DNA from: Cyclobacterium roseum | GTDB taxonomy: Bacteria; Bacteroidota; Bacteroidia; Cytophagales; Cyclobacteriaceae | DNA length: 64,000 nucleotides | Assembly (NCBI RefSeq): GCF_010119225.1 | Contig: NZ_WNKF01000005.1 | Span: 62,001 to 126,000 of the forward strand | Direction: 5' to 3' | Part shown: piece by piece, positions 16,840 to 25,317 of the stretch | Layout: every line of letters starts with the position of its first letter | Position numbering within the stretch: the first letter of the stretch is position 1 | Made by a program: the position numbers and the translations under genes | The notes under the pieces: generated by a model | Seen by the model: only the letters and a program-made list of their open reading frames with translations | Databases searched by the model: none | What the model was told of the DNA's origin: nothing

Positions 16840-18327
16840 ATGCTGATAACCCTTTTAAAATTGGAACTATTAAAAAGAATGCGGAGCAGTTCCTTTGCCA
16901 AAAGTCTGGCTATCGGAGTAGTGGTTTTCATTATCGGCTTTTTTTTGCTAGCCTATTTATTTCTATTCGGCCTGGTATTAAACCGATTGGTAACGGAAAT
17001 TTTGGGAATCCCTGATGCGGTACATTTTATAAATAGCTGTTTACTCTATTTTTTTATGCTGGAACTTATCTACCGGTATTTTATTCAACAGTTGCCTGTG
17101 TTCAGCCTGGAAAATTTCCTACACCTGCCGCTTTCCAAATCCAGAATCATACACTTCCTATTAGGAAGCAGTTTTATTTCCCCCCTAAATTCTATTTCCC
17201 TATTGATATTCGGACCATTTGCGGTGGTGGAAATACAGCAGGCTTACGGGCTATTTGCTGCCACTACCTGGCTGGTGGCTGTGGTGCTTACCAGTTGGTC
17301 CATTCATTGGTTTATTTTATGGTTTAAACAACGGTTTGAAGATAGCCTGACCGGAACGCTTTCCGTATTTTCCGCACTGCTACTGGGAATAGGGCTTAGC
17401 TATTTTGGCTTTTTTGATCTGGGTGCTTTTTTTGAGCCGGTCTTTACCTTTGCCCTCGAAAGTCCGGTGCCGGTTATTTTGCTGCTTACCGTTCTGATTT
17501 TGAGTTACTTCTTATGTTTTGCCTACTATCGCCAAAATGCTTATTTAGAAGAGTTGAGCGAAGGAGAGCACCTGCAGTTTGCCAACAGGGACCTGGGGTT
17601 TTTATCGAAATTTGGCCTGGCGGGAGAGGTAGCTAATTTGGAATGGAAACTTATTCTCCGGCACAAGAAAAGCCGTACCTACCTCACCTTATGTCTGGTA
17701 TTTCTATTGTATGGCTTGATTTTTTATAACAATCCGGCCTACCAGACAGAGACTGGTTTTAGTAGTGCCTTCATTTTTGTGGGCACTTTTATCACGGGTA
17801 TTTTCATGACGCAATACGGACAGCTTTTTCTAAGCTGGAATTCGCCGGCATTCGACTTTTATGTGCACCAGCGAAACGGTTTAAGGGCACTGGTGCATGG
17901 AAAATACCTGTTGTTTATAGGGATATCCTTAATGTGCTTCGTCCTTTCACTTCCCTATGTATATTTTGGGTGGCATATTTTGCTTATCCATACCGCGACC
18001 TTTCTATTTAACATGGGCATCACCATGCATCTGGTCATTTTTCTGGCCTTATGGAAACCCAAACCCATGGATCTGAATAAAAGCTCTGTCTTTAATTATG
18101 AAGGCATGGGGCTCTCCCAGTTTTTGATCATCATTCCACTGCTGGCTGCTCCCTATGCCGTTTTTCTTCCATTCGCCTATTGGTTTAATGATTATGTAGG
18201 CTTGATTGCGCTGGGGGCGACCGGTGCGTTTGGATTAATTATTTTTCCGCGAATTTCCTCCCTGATGGCTGAAAAGGTGATCGAAATGAAATATGAAATA
18301 GCATCCGCTTTTCGTCAGGAATTATGA
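16840..18327 (+). CDS. DUF5687 family ABC-type permease
   Basis: A 495-residue integral membrane protein with about 12 hydrophobic segments and a short cytoplasmic start (MLITLLKLELLKRMRSSSFA). This matches the DUF5687 pattern of Bacteroidota, which behaves like the membrane half of an ABC-2 type exporter. A central soluble loop (YRQNAYLEELSEGEHLQFANRD region) precedes LEWKLILRHKKSRTYLTLCL. Its end overlaps the ATPase gene by 4 bases (ATGA), so the two form one transporter operon. Substrate unknown. Confidence 0.8.
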   Translation: MLITLLKLELLKRMRSSSFAKSLAIGVVVFIIGFFLLAYLFLFGLVLNRLVTEILGIPDAVHFINSCLLYFFMLELIYRYFIQQLPVFSLENFLHLPLSKSRIIHFLLGSSFISPLNSISLLIFGPFAVVEIQQAYGLFAATTWLVAVVLTSWSIHWFILWFKQRFEDSLTGTLSVFSALLLGIGLSYFGFFDLGAFFEPVFTFALESPVPVILLLTVLILSYFLCFAYYRQNAYLEELSEGEHLQFANRDLGFLSKFGLAGEVANLEWKLILRHKKSRTYLTLCLVFLLYGLIFYNNPAYQTETGFSSAFIFVGTFITGIFMTQYGQLFLSWNSPAFDFYVHQRNGLRALVHGKYLLFIGISLMCFVLSLPYVYFGWHILLIHTATFLFNMGITMHLVIFLALWKPKPMDLNKSSVFNYEGMGLSQFLIIIPLLAAPYAVFLPFAYWFNDYVGLIALGATGAFGLIIFPRISSLMAEKVIEMKYEIASAFRQEL

Positions 18328-19022
18328 TACAAATAACCAATTTAAAAAAAATCTACGGTGACACTACCGTTTTGGATATTCCTAGCCTCAGCATTCCTAA
18401 AGGCCAGTGTTTTGGCTTGGTTGGAAATAACGGGGCGGGTAAAACCACCCTGTTCCGCACTATTCTGGATCTGGTCCGCACCACTGAAGGTACCGTGACC
18501 ATAGACGACGAGGATGTCAGCAAAGATGAGCAATGGAAAATAAAAATGGGTGCCTACCTGGATGAAAACATGCTGCTCTCCTACCTCAGCCCTGATGAAT
18601 ATTTCCAGACACTTCGAAAAATCTACCACCTGTCAGAGGAGGATTTGCAACTCCACCTGAGCAAATTTTCGGACTTTTTTAACGGGGAAATCGTCGGCAA
18701 TAAAAAATACATCCGGGACCTCTCCAAAGGCAACATCAAAAAGGTGGGCATCGCCGCCGCCTTGCTGGGCAATCCGGAAGCGGTGCTGCTGGATGAACCG
18801 TTTGAAAACCTGGACCCCAGCTCTCAGATCCGGCTAAAAAAGTTGATCCAAAAAGAAAATAAAGACCACCTGGTCACTTTTTTACTATCAAGCCACGATC
18901 TCAGCCATGTGACAGAAATTTGCGAACGGATCGTGCTTTTGGAAAAAGGGCGGGTAATCAAGGACCTACAGGACAGGGACCTCATGCAAGAGGAACTCAA
19001 CTCGTATTTCAACGTAACCTAA
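18324..19022 (+). CDS. ABC transporter ATP-binding protein
   Basis: A 232-residue ATPase. Walker A is GLVGNNGAGKTTLFRTI (about residues 31-47), the signature is DLSKGNIKKVGIAAALLG (a variant LSKGN instead of LSGGQ, common in ABC-2 type ATPases), Walker B is AVLLDEPFENLD, and the switch His is in FLLSSHDLSHV. It couples ATP hydrolysis to the DUF5687 permease directly upstream. The short size without an accessory domain fits exporters of the ABC-2 class. Confidence 0.9.
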   Translation: MIQITNLKKIYGDTTVLDIPSLSIPKGQCFGLVGNNGAGKTTLFRTILDLVRTTEGTVTIDDEDVSKDEQWKIKMGAYLDENMLLSYLSPDEYFQTLRKIYHLSEEDLQLHLSKFSDFFNGEIVGNKKYIRDLSKGNIKKVGIAAALLGNPEAVLLDEPFENLDPSSQIRLKKLIQKENKDHLVTFLLSSHDLSHVTEICERIVLLEKGRVIKDLQDRDLMQEELNSYFNVT

Positions 19023-19094
19023 GATTACCAGATTTCGGGGTTGAAAAAACCTGAAAAAAAGCCTATTTTGCTGCAAAAAATAAAAGGGGAATTC

Positions 19095-20324
19095 ATGAAG
19101 AAGTCTTTCAACAGAAGAAAGTTTATAAAAAATGCAAGTCTGGGTTCCATGGCCGCCTTGCTGGGAGCAGAAATTGTTTATGCGCTTCCCGAGGGGTACA
19201 CTCCGCTTGCCCTGCAGCAAAATCAGGACCCCGGAAAACTTTTCGGAAAACACAAAGAGATGCGGGTGCTAAATGATCTGCCCTGGAATATAGAAGCACA
19301 AGCCCATTTGCTGGACGATGCGGTCACCCCGGCAGCTAACATGTTTATTCGGAATAATGGTTTAATCCCTGAAGAAATAAATCCTGAAACCTGGACGCTG
19401 ACCATTAAGGGAGAGTCGGTCACTCAGGAAAAGACTTACAGCCTCGAAACCCTTAAATCCCAATTTCCTACCCATACGTACCAGCTTGTACTGGAATGTG
19501 GCGGAAACGGCCGAAGCGAATACTATCCTCCCGCAAAAGGCAATCAGTGGACCATTGGTGCCGTTTCCTGTGCCAGCTGGACCGGAATCAGGTTACGGGA
19601 TATCTTGCGGGATGTAGGAGTCAATGAGGATGCGGTTTACATCGGATATTACGGAGCAGACACCCATCTGAGTAGGGATCCTGACAAAAACCCGATCTCA
19701 AGAGGGATTCCCATGAATAAGGCCATGGAAGATCAAACCCTCCTGGCTTTTGCCATGAACGGAGAGGATATCCCAGTGGCGCACGGCCACCCCCTCCGTC
19801 TGATCGCCTCCGGTTTTCCCGCTTCGGCATCGGGCAAATGGATCCATACCCTTTCCATTCGAAACAAAGTCCATGACGGAGAAAAAATGGCACCTCCCTC
19901 CTATTCCGTTCCCTGCGAACCGGTTGAACCCGGGACGGAAGTACCCAATGAAGCCATGTGTATCATCGAAAACATGCCGGTAAAATCGCTGATCACTTAT
20001 CCCAAGTCAGGAGCATTGATCGGAGCAGGGCAACCCCTGTCCATTAGAGGCCATGCCTGGGCGGGAGCCAAAAAGGTTCAAACCGTGGATTATTCCATTG
20101 ATTTTGGTGCTACCTGGAAGTCATGCAGCCTACAAGAACCAGTTAACCCTTTTGCCTGGCAACGTTTTGAAGCAACAATTTCTTTTCCCGAAAAGGGCTA
20201 CTATGAAGTCTGGGCCAAAGCCACGGATAGCGACGGGATCAGTCAACCCATGTTGACACCCGGCTGGAATCCGAAAGGCTACCTAAACAATGCCTGCCAC
20301 CGAATAGCCATTAAAATTTCCTAA
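19095..20324 (+). CDS. Tat-exported sulfite oxidase-like molybdopterin enzyme
   Basis: A 409-residue protein. The N-terminal twin-arginine signal (FNRRKFIKNASLGSMAALLG) directs folded export. The molybdopterin domain (about 80-270) holds the molybdenum Cys in VLECGGNGRSEYYPP and motifs WTIGAVSCASWTGIRLRDIL and VAHGHPLRLIASGFP. The C-terminal dimerisation domain (about 290-405) has an Ig-like fold (GHAWAGAKKVQTVDYSID). It would oxidise sulfite to sulfate in the periplasm. ATG 19095 begins the Tat signal; an in-frame TTG at 19041 would bury it. The cytochrome gene that can accept its electrons follows 3 bases later. Confidence 0.88.
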   Translation: MKKSFNRRKFIKNASLGSMAALLGAEIVYALPEGYTPLALQQNQDPGKLFGKHKEMRVLNDLPWNIEAQAHLLDDAVTPAANMFIRNNGLIPEEINPETWTLTIKGESVTQEKTYSLETLKSQFPTHTYQLVLECGGNGRSEYYPPAKGNQWTIGAVSCASWTGIRLRDILRDVGVNEDAVYIGYYGADTHLSRDPDKNPISRGIPMNKAMEDQTLLAFAMNGEDIPVAHGHPLRLIASGFPASASGKWIHTLSIRNKVHDGEKMAPPSYSVPCEPVEPGTEVPNEAMCIIENMPVKSLITYPKSGALIGAGQPLSIRGHAWAGAKKVQTVDYSIDFGATWKSCSLQEPVNPFAWQRFEATISFPEKGYYEVWAKATDSDGISQPMLTPGWNPKGYLNNACHRIAIKIS

Positions 20325-20327
20325 TCC

Positions 20328-20792
20328 ATGCAACACTTTCCTACCAATCTGCGGCTTTTGATGGGTGCCGGCCTTTTGATTTTAGTATCGATCGGAATTG
20401 GCGTTTATTTTCAAACAGAACCATCAGAATCCGACACCATTCCCAAAGACGGGGAAATCCGAAATGCTGAAGCCCCCCTTCAAGTGGATGGGATTGAAAC
20501 GCAGGTCGAAAATGGCATCCATGAACCTACAGGTTTTATTGCTGGTGAGGGGCTGAGTCTGGTTATCGCTCATTGTACAGCCTGCCATTCGGCAAAACTT
20601 GTCACCCAGAACCGGGCGGACAGGGAAGGTTGGGAAAAAATGATCCGATGGATGCAACAGACACAAAACCTCTGGGATTTGGGTGAGCAGGAAGCCGCCA
20701 TTTTAGACTACCTCTCTGAAAATTACGCTCCGGTACAAACCGGCCGGCGCCCGCCGCTTACCAATATTGACTGGTACGAGTTAAAGGAATAA
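20328..20792 (+). CDS. Membrane-anchored monohaem cytochrome c
   Basis: A 154-residue protein with one N-terminal hydrophobic helix (LLMGAGLLILVSIGIGVYF), which can be a membrane anchor, and one haem motif CTACH (VIAHCTACHSAKLVTQNR). An axial Met candidate is in the downstream segment (WEKMIRWMQQTQNLW). Its position right after the sulfite oxidase-like gene points to the cytochrome subunit of a sulfite dehydrogenase, carrying electrons to the respiratory chain. Its stop lies one base from the stop of the convergent DUF3748 gene. Confidence 0.87.
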   Translation: MQHFPTNLRLLMGAGLLILVSIGIGVYFQTEPSESDTIPKDGEIRNAEAPLQVDGIETQVENGIHEPTGFIAGEGLSLVIAHCTACHSAKLVTQNRADREGWEKMIRWMQQTQNLWDLGEQEAAILDYLSENYAPVQTGRRPPLTNIDWYELKE

Positions 20793-20793
20793 G

Positions 20794-22185
20794 TCAAGGC
20801 CTATCTGCCAGGAAAATCTGGACATACCCGTCCACATAACGATTAAAAGCCAATCGATCACCATCCCGGGAATAAACCGGTGAAAAGGGTTTGGTGTCAA
20901 AGGAAGGACTGATTTTTTTCGGAACCTCCGGTTTACCCGTACCGTCTAGCTGACACAGATACAGGGCTTGGTTGCATACATAAACAAACTCCCTTTGTTC
21001 CGGGTGCCAGCGCACCATGCTTTGTACGGAGGTATCGTGGTAACTTACCTGAAAGGGTTCTCCCCCTGTGGTAGGTACTAAAAACACCTGCACGATACCG
21101 GCATCATCTTTAGCAAGAAAACTAATATGGGATCCATCCATCGAAGAACTAACCCAATGCCGGGGTTCAGACGCCACTCCGGGAAATTTCTTGTGTTCAG
21201 TAAAAGTAAGCCGCCTAACCTTCGCTCCTTTTGGAGGCATGGGCATGGTTTTATCCGTTCCTTCAAGGGGTCCGTTTTTGCCGGGTATATGGATATTTTC
21301 CGGCACATCTACCAAAAATACTTCGGTGACTTTCGCTCCTTTCTCGCTTATCAAATCTCCTAAAAAAGCCCTCGCTCGCTGAAAGGTCCCGTCTTGGCTG
21401 GGGTACCCCTGTTTACCAACCCACCAGTCACTATAAGCACGGCTGATTTCCCCAGTTCCCGGTTGCGGGTCGGAAACTACCTTTACCAACAATACTGAAA
21501 ACCAGCTCCCCTGGATGTTTTCATCGGAATGGGCAGTATCCACCTTTACAGCCGAACTTAATCGCTTGGACACCCCCAGGGTCCGCAAATCGTGAACTGC
21601 TCCTGTTTTTTCCTCCAGGGCGACCATCAAGGCATCGTTGTAGGTAAATCCTATCCAATTTCCGTCCGCACTCCATTGGTGCCGGTGTGTTCCCCCACGT
21701 AAGGCCCCGGGAGTAAAAGGCTGTATCACATCCCTGCTATCCATCCAGTAGGCGTGATCCCCCCTCGATTCATCAACTATCTTCCCCAATCGCCGGTGTC
21801 CCGCATAGGGCTTCAGGGAGTCGGAACCCGGCAGACCGTGAATGAAGACAACCTGATTTTTTAAAGGATGGTAACTCACCGCTCCCACTCCCGGCCCGAA
21901 AGCATTGGCTCCCTCCACCTGATACACGATTTTCGTGCGTCCATTTTCAACATTTACCTTTTCGATATGCTGATTCCGGGCTATTCCGGAAGGATCCGGG
22001 CGGGTGTCGTACACAATCCATTGATCATCCAGAGAGAAATTCTGGTTATGATCCAATTCATGGTTTTTCTCAGCTGCTGTCAGTTGCCTTATTTTCCATA
22101 ATTCTTGGGCAGGACAGCTTATGAAGGAAAGGAGCGACAGGATTGGTAGAAGACCAAAGAGTAAGTGGCGGGATTTTATTTGCAT
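20794..22185 (-). CDS. DUF3748 (YidR-like) secreted WD40-like beta-propeller protein
   Basis: A 463-residue exported protein (signal peptide ending SCPAQ; the Cys in LSFISCPAQ could instead be a lipobox). It has repeated beta-propeller turns such as HQWSADGNWIGFTYND and HWVSSSMDGSHISFLAKDD, as in TolB/DPP-type propellers. The stretch AHSDENIQGSWFSVLLVKV is characteristic of DUF3748/YidR. No catalytic domain is fused. Function is unknown. It stands alone on the minus strand, divergent from the GH31 gene. Confidence 0.8.
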   Translation of the reverse strand: MQIKSRHLLFGLLPILSLLSFISCPAQELWKIRQLTAAEKNHELDHNQNFSLDDQWIVYDTRPDPSGIARNQHIEKVNVENGRTKIVYQVEGANAFGPGVGAVSYHPLKNQVVFIHGLPGSDSLKPYAGHRRLGKIVDESRGDHAYWMDSRDVIQPFTPGALRGGTHRHQWSADGNWIGFTYNDALMVALEEKTGAVHDLRTLGVSKRLSSAVKVDTAHSDENIQGSWFSVLLVKVVSDPQPGTGEISRAYSDWWVGKQGYPSQDGTFQRARAFLGDLISEKGAKVTEVFLVDVPENIHIPGKNGPLEGTDKTMPMPPKGAKVRRLTFTEHKKFPGVASEPRHWVSSSMDGSHISFLAKDDAGIVQVFLVPTTGGEPFQVSYHDTSVQSMVRWHPEQREFVYVCNQALYLCQLDGTGKPEVPKKISPSFDTKPFSPVYSRDGDRLAFNRYVDGYVQIFLADRP

Positions 22186-22329
22186 TGCGAGAGGAAGAAC
22201 TGATTTATTACTTAGAATACGATTCCATTTACGATTTGTACCACCGCTGAGAACTACCCTCCCAAAATAAAAAGTTTCAATATTCGGATTTTTTTCCCAT
22301 TTTACTTTTCATTAACCAACCCAAAACCG

Positions 22330-24486
22330 ATGAAACAATCCATTTGCTGTTTGCTCCCGCTTTTTTTACTCGTATTACCTTCCTTCTCTCAGGATATCCG
22401 TTGGGAAGCCGTTGCCCCGGGAGTGTGGAAAGGTACCACCGGCACCCCAGAAGCCTATGATTTGTGGTCTGCGGCAGAACCCAGTCCCAACATGGCGTCC
22501 CTGGAAAAATTGGGAGAAGCGGAATTTCCCTTAAGCAAAGGAGAAATCATCGGCAGGCAACAGGACGGCAACACCTACTTGAAATTCCCGCTGCAAAGAG
22601 AGGAACAATTGTTTGGTTTTGGTTTGAATTTTAAAACAATCCATCAGCGAGGGCGGATTTTAAGGCTTCATGTGGACCATTATGGTGGTGAGGACAATGG
22701 CCGCACCCATGCTCCTGTTCCGTTTTATGTTTCGGATCAGGGTTATGGCATATTTATCAACTCAGCCAGATACCTGGACGTTTATGCCGGCTCCGCTTCC
22801 CGGCTGGACAGCAAAGACCCGGCGGAGGCCAGGGACCGGAATACCGACCCAAATTGGACCGCTAGTCCTTATTCGGACGGGGTAGAAGTACTGGTCCCGG
22901 CTGAGGGTGTCACCTTTTATATTTTTGCCGGTCCCTCCCCCTTGGAAGCGATTCAGCGATTTAATTTATTAAATGGCGGCGGCCCCATGCCTCCGCGTTG
23001 GGGTTTGGGATTTACGCAACGGGTACACCGCTTATACAATCAGGAGGAAGTAATCCGGGAGGTGGATGAATTTGAACAGAAAGGCTTTCCACTGGATTTT
23101 GTAGGCCTGGAGCCGGGCTGGCAAAGCAAATCCTACCCGAATACCTTTGCCTGGGACCCTGTACGATTTCCTGACCCTGAACTGCTTACCGAAACCCTTA
23201 ATGAAAAAGGAGTGAATCTAAATCTCTGGATGAACCCTTATGTTTCTCCGGAGGCCACATTTTATGATAGGCTCAAACCTTTTTATGGAAGCCATACGGT
23301 ATGGGCAGGAGCGGTTCCTGATCTAAGCATGGAGAGGGCGCAGGAGATTTATTGGGCAAATTTTAAACGCGACCATGTAGAAATCGGAGTGGGCGGTTAT
23401 AAAATAGACGAAGTAGACGGGTACGACCGCTGGCTGTGGCCCGATGTGGCGACCTTTCCTTCCGGCCTGGCGGCCGAACAAATGCGACAGACGTATGGGC
23501 TTCTCGTACAAAAACAGAGTACGGAGCTTTTCAGGCAACAAAATCGCAGGACCTGGGGCCTGGTAAGGGCCTCCAATGGCGGTGGGGTTTCCTTTCCCTA
23601 CGTGCTTTACAACGATTATTACAATCACCGGGACTTTATCACCGCTTTAATTAACAGCGGCTATTCCGGCATTTTATGGACTCCCGAGGCGAGGGCATCG
23701 GATACGGCGGAAGAGTGGCTCCGAAGGTTTCAAACGGTGGTATTTTCGCCCATGGCCATGATCAATGCCTGGGCCAGCGGCACCAAACCCTGGACCTATC
23801 CCGAGGTGGAAGCGGAAGTAAAAGCCATGGCACTTTTACGCATGCAGATGATCCCTTATTGGTATTCCAGTTTTGCACGGTATCATTTCGAGGGGATTCC
23901 GCCCTTTCGAGGGATGAATCTGGAACCCGGGTTTAACGAGGTGGATGGATCTTCCGGTTCTTTGGAAGGGCCTACCGACCTCGAATCCAATCCCTATGCA
24001 GAAGCAGTGAGAAAAGAAATGAAGGACCAATACATGGCGGGGCCTTCCCTGTTGGTCGCTCCTCTATTTTCCGGAGAGACATCCAGAAAAGTTATCCTAC
24101 CTAGAGGCAATTGGTATGATTTCTATGATGGAAGTTTTGCTGGAAATGGAGAAATCATCGACGTGCAAGCCCGGCTGGACCGTATTCCTGTTTTCGTGAA
24201 AGAGGGCAGCATCATCCCCTTGATGGAGCCACGACTCCACGCTCCGGCAAAAGGGGAGGTCGTAGACCTGGAAATCAGACATTATGGTAGGGAACCGGCT
24301 ACCTATCGGTACTACGATGACGATGGGTACTCCTTCGATTTTGAAAAGGGCGCCTACACCTGGCGGGAGTTCAAAGTAGAAAAAGACGCTCAGGGGCAAT
24401 GGAAAGGTTTACTAACACCCGCAGCCGAAGGCACGCCAACTACGATCGGAGCAGTCCGCTGGAAATTCATGACATCCGAAGAGTAA
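22330..24486 (+). CDS. Glycoside hydrolase family 31 enzyme
   Basis: A 718-residue exported enzyme (signal peptide to LPSFSQ). An N-terminal beta-sandwich (about 40-210) precedes a TIM barrel (about 215-560) with GLGFTQRVHRLYNQEEV, LDFVGLEPGWQ, and the nucleophile-bearing strand GGYKIDEVDGYDRW, where the Asp after KI is the expected nucleophile. The downstream segment SGYSGILWTPEARAS should carry the acid/base region. C-terminal beta domains follow (VILPRGNWYDFYDGS, RHYGREPATYRYYDDDGYS). The family removes alpha-linked glucose, xylose or related sugars. The variant nucleophile motif leaves the substrate open. No SusC/SusD pair is nearby. A weak -7-like TACTTTTC lies at 22303-22310. Confidence 0.88.
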   Translation: MKQSICCLLPLFLLVLPSFSQDIRWEAVAPGVWKGTTGTPEAYDLWSAAEPSPNMASLEKLGEAEFPLSKGEIIGRQQDGNTYLKFPLQREEQLFGFGLNFKTIHQRGRILRLHVDHYGGEDNGRTHAPVPFYVSDQGYGIFINSARYLDVYAGSASRLDSKDPAEARDRNTDPNWTASPYSDGVEVLVPAEGVTFYIFAGPSPLEAIQRFNLLNGGGPMPPRWGLGFTQRVHRLYNQEEVIREVDEFEQKGFPLDFVGLEPGWQSKSYPNTFAWDPVRFPDPELLTETLNEKGVNLNLWMNPYVSPEATFYDRLKPFYGSHTVWAGAVPDLSMERAQEIYWANFKRDHVEIGVGGYKIDEVDGYDRWLWPDVATFPSGLAAEQMRQTYGLLVQKQSTELFRQQNRRTWGLVRASNGGGVSFPYVLYNDYYNHRDFITALINSGYSGILWTPEARASDTAEEWLRRFQTVVFSPMAMINAWASGTKPWTYPEVEAEVKAMALLRMQMIPYWYSSFARYHFEGIPPFRGMNLEPGFNEVDGSSGSLEGPTDLESNPYAEAVRKEMKDQYMAGPSLLVAPLFSGETSRKVILPRGNWYDFYDGSFAGNGEIIDVQARLDRIPVFVKEGSIIPLMEPRLHAPAKGEVVDLEIRHYGREPATYRYYDDDGYSFDFEKGAYTWREFKVEKDAQGQWKGLLTPAAEGTPTTIGAVRWKFMTSEE

Positions 24487-24557
24487 TCATCATGTCTGCA
24501 CCGTTGTTAGAAGCATGAATCCTACAAAATTGTGACGTTAAACAACTAAAATGCACG

Positions 24558-24565
24558 TACCTTTG
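24558..24565 (+). promoter_or_regulatory. Candidate -7 element for the lipoprotein gene
   Basis: TACCTTTG fits TAnnTTTG. Transcription would begin near 24572, about 50 bases before ATG 24621. This also argues against the in-frame TTG at 24579 as start. Confidence 0.5.
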
Positions 24566-24620
24566 TTAGGTACCTATATTGGATTTGAATCTTCGCTTAT
24601 TTACTAATCTTCTATCTTTT

Positions 24621-25067
24621 ATGAAAACCTTTCCCAATAGCACTTCATTTTCGTCGATAAGCTTTATTCTAGTTTTGGTCTTTCTCAGTTTTGCCGCTTG
24701 CTCTACGAAAATCACCTTTCCGGTTTCGCGGGTCGTTCCGGCAGCAGAGCCTGAGGCCAAAATAAGTAAAACGAAGGAGGGTACCTACGAACTATCCTTG
24801 AACGTCTCCAATCTGGCCCTTCCCGAAAGGTTGAGTCCTCCTAAAAAGTTTTATATGGTTTGGATCGATACACCAGATCAGGGTATAAAGAAGCTGGGCG
24901 AAATTGCCAATAACAGTGGGATTTTCAGAAACCGGGGAAAAGCTTCCTTCGAAGCCAGCACCCTTTATCGGCCCAATATGATCCTGGTCACTGCCGAAAA
25001 TAGCTTGGAAGTTGCATATCCCGGATCTCATGTAGTATTAAAAAGCAGGCCTTTTGAGGTGAAATAA
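24621..25067 (+). CDS. Predicted lipoprotein of unknown function
   Basis: A 148-residue protein with a lipoprotein signal: hydrophobic run ISFILVLVFLSFAAC with the lipidated Cys at residue 27. The mature part looks like a small beta-sandwich (YELSLNVSNLALPERLSPP, KFYMVWIDTPDQGIKKLGE, ASTLYRPNMILVTAENS), resembling anti-sigma-factor or fasciclin-free Ig-like lipoproteins of Bacteroidota. No family is assigned with confidence. It has its own promoter-like element and no operon partners. Confidence 0.75.
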   Translation: MKTFPNSTSFSSISFILVLVFLSFAACSTKITFPVSRVVPAAEPEAKISKTKEGTYELSLNVSNLALPERLSPPKKFYMVWIDTPDQGIKKLGEIANNSGIFRNRGKASFEASTLYRPNMILVTAENSLEVAYPGSHVVLKSRPFEVK

Positions 25068-25100
25068 AGGTGGATCAAAAATGCTTCCTTATGGATGTAA

Positions 25101-25248
25101 GGAGTTTAAGAAATACCTCAAATCCGCTCCCTAATCCTATATTCAACTGATAAATTAAAGGTTAAACCTGTCAGGTTTCATCTACCCAACGTTTATTGTT
25201 GGCTGAATATCAACAAAAACCTGACAGGATTGCGGAGTTTAAGAAATA
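25101..25248. repeat. Direct repeats flanking a palindromic CCTGTCAGG element
   Basis: A 15-base direct repeat (GGAGTTTAAGAAATA) occurs at 25101-25115 and 25234-25248. Between the copies are a palindrome AAACCTGTCAGGTTT (25164-25178) and AAACCTGACAGG (25217-25228), whose last 12 bases pair exactly with CCTGTCAGGTTT of the first. The whole can fold as a hairpin with a 38-base loop. It lies between the lipoprotein gene and typA and looks like a small dispersed intergenic repeat. Confidence 0.65.
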
Positions 25249-25291
25249 ATTATCAATCCGAACATTCGATATTTTTTCGAAATATTATTCG

Positions 25292-25299
25292 TACTTTTG
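25292..25299 (+). promoter_or_regulatory. Candidate -7 element for typA
   Basis: TACTTTTG matches TAnnTTTG and is followed by GCACC, giving a leader of about 12-15 bases before ATG 25318. The -33 region is T-rich (TTTTTTCG) but not an exact TTTG at standard spacing. Confidence 0.5.
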
Positions 25300-25317
25300 C
25301 ACCTTAATTAAATTCAC

